Source of the DNA: Duncaniella muricolitica | GTDB lineage: Bacteria > Bacteroidota > Bacteroidia > Bacteroidales > Muribaculaceae | Assembly: GCA_025808375.1 (NCBI GenBank) | Contig: CP061009.1 | Location: 1,984,001 to 2,048,000, forward strand | Direction of reading: 5' to 3' | Length of the DNA stretch: 64,000 nt | Shown here: positions 63,320-64,000 of the stretch, piece after piece | Numbering within the stretch: position 1 is the stretch's first letter | Layout of the letters: each line of letters begins with the position of its first letter | The notes under the pieces: model-generated | Told to the model about the DNA's origin: nothing | What the model saw: the letters and a program-made list of their open reading frames with translations, nothing else | Databases searched by the model: none | Position numbers and translations under genes: made by a program

Positions 63320-63832
63320 TTATCCGATTTTGCGTATTTTGATGCCTCCTGACGCTCTTTGTGCGCCGAGGTTGCCCGTAGGTATCCCGACATGGCTACA
63401 ATAGCGCAGACAGTCCCGGAGGTAGCTGTTTGCGGCTTCCAGTGTGTCATTGTAGCAGTCGGAGCGCTCTTTGGTGGAGATATGGGAGGCGTAGTCGGAC
63501 TCCTTCATCACCACTCCGAAGCGAGTAGTCTGAAAGTCGCCGACCATGACATTTTTGGCGAATACGAAATATGCAACACAGCATTTCAGCCCGACAAACG
63601 AATAGATGCCGCCGTCCTTTGCCGTGTATGTGCCTCCATTCAGAAGCACTTTGTATTGCTCATTTACCTCGCCGTTTTGGAGTATATCAAGGAACAGCCT
63701 ATCACCGAGAACAGGCTTAATATTCATCTGCTCTGCTTCGGTGATATAGGCCAATATTCTTTCATGGTCTATTTTGCCGTTTATGGGTCGGCCAATCTTG
63801 GCTGCCTCGTCAGTGGTTAAGAGATGTTCCAT
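63320..63832 (-). CDS. Phage head-tail connector-like protein (DUF6712-like)
   Basis: The 170-residue protein starts MEHLLTTDEAAKIGRPINGK and has a helical layout with conserved FVGLKCCVAYFVFAKNV, as in DUF6712-type phage structural proteins near head-tail genes. It overlaps the upstream gene by 23 bases and precedes the tail fibre. Confidence 0.6.
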   Translation of the reverse strand: MEHLLTTDEAAKIGRPINGKIDHERILAYITEAEQMNIKPVLGDRLFLDILQNGEVNEQYKVLLNGGTYTAKDGGIYSFVGLKCCVAYFVFAKNVMVGDFQTTRFGVVMKESDYASHISTKERSDCYNDTLEAANSYLRDCLRYCSHVGIPTGNLGAQRASGGIKIRKIG

Positions 63833-64000
63833 TGTTCTGCGTGATTTGAATTGTGTTACCGGTTGAATTATTGCTGACGTAGATTAGCGGTTCAATCTCG
63901 TAATCATCAGAGACATTGGCTTTCTCATACCACCTGTCAAAAATCTTTTTCAGGTTTCGAGAGATTGAGCGACGGACTTTCGATACATAGGAATTGTAGT
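63810..64000 (-). CDS. C-terminal part of a phage protein cut by the window end
   Basis: About 62 codons of a minus-strand frame end at 63810 with SNNSTGNTIQITQNNGTSLNH. The upstream part has a basic helix (SKVRRSISRNLKKIF). The gene continues beyond base 64000, and it is probably another structural protein. Confidence 0.55.
   Translation of the reverse strand, partial: YNSYVSKVRRSISRNLKKIFDRWYEKANVSDDYEIEPLIYVSNNSTGNTIQITQNNGTSLNH

Overview
The window looks like a chromosomal segment of a gut Bacteroidales bacterium, probably near Muribaculaceae. The evidence is the repeated promoter form TTTG/TTG-N20-TAnnTTTG, the mostly absent Shine-Dalgarno sequences, and Bacteroidales-type genes and phage genes. 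About 28.6 kb of host DNA is followed by a prophage whose right end lies beyond base 64000.

Host part. Bases 47-6668 form one tight operon: a TetR regulator, a TolC-like outer-membrane channel, an HlyD-like lipoprotein adaptor, two ABC ATPases and two ABC-2 permeases. It is a split version of a YbhF/YbhS/YbhR-type exporter with its own outer-membrane channel. A small secreted protein and topoisomerase III (topB, TTG start) follow. Bases 9.5-21.1 kb hold about 18 small, mostly membrane or lipoprotein genes that overlap end to end. Several share nearly identical starts (MKLTDKRFW) or identical ribosome-binding cassettes; this resembles an immunity-gene array. Cardiolipin synthase (minus strand) comes next, then an IS4-type insertion sequence with a 7-bp target duplication, an NAD synthetase gene with two frameshifts, a dicarboxylate symporter and a second, decayed copy of the same insertion sequence.

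Prophage part. A tyrosine integrase at 28.7 kb (+) faces a long run of minus-strand genes. From left to right these are: accessory and early genes (BRO-like protein, ASCH-like protein, a Tad2/DUF2829 anti-defence protein, a DNA-methyltransferase-like gene split at a G9 tract, radical SAM protein, YopX, GNAT, sigma-like protein, RadC-like protein), a lysis module (endolysin, holin, small lipoprotein-like and membrane proteins), dUTPase, an origin-like array of 14 short repeats on a 12-bp register, a HicAB toxin-antitoxin pair, a diversity-generating retroelement (DGR), a 2726-residue tail protein and the start of the head-tail genes.

Main system. The DGR has a reverse transcriptase (53087-54700), an adenine-rich template repeat (54893-55011) and two variable repeats. 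One lies at the C-terminus of the giant tail protein (55175-55291). The other lies 13.6 kb away, inside a small 204-residue protein (41150-41268). All 11 differences between template and first variable repeat fall on template adenines, as do 10 of 14 for the second. The prophage also has five copies of a near-identical promoter and seven copies of a TAAGCAAATAAGT leader element ahead of minus-strand genes.

Caution: at least seven loci carry frameshifts at homopolymer runs, so some broken genes may be sequencing errors rather than biology.
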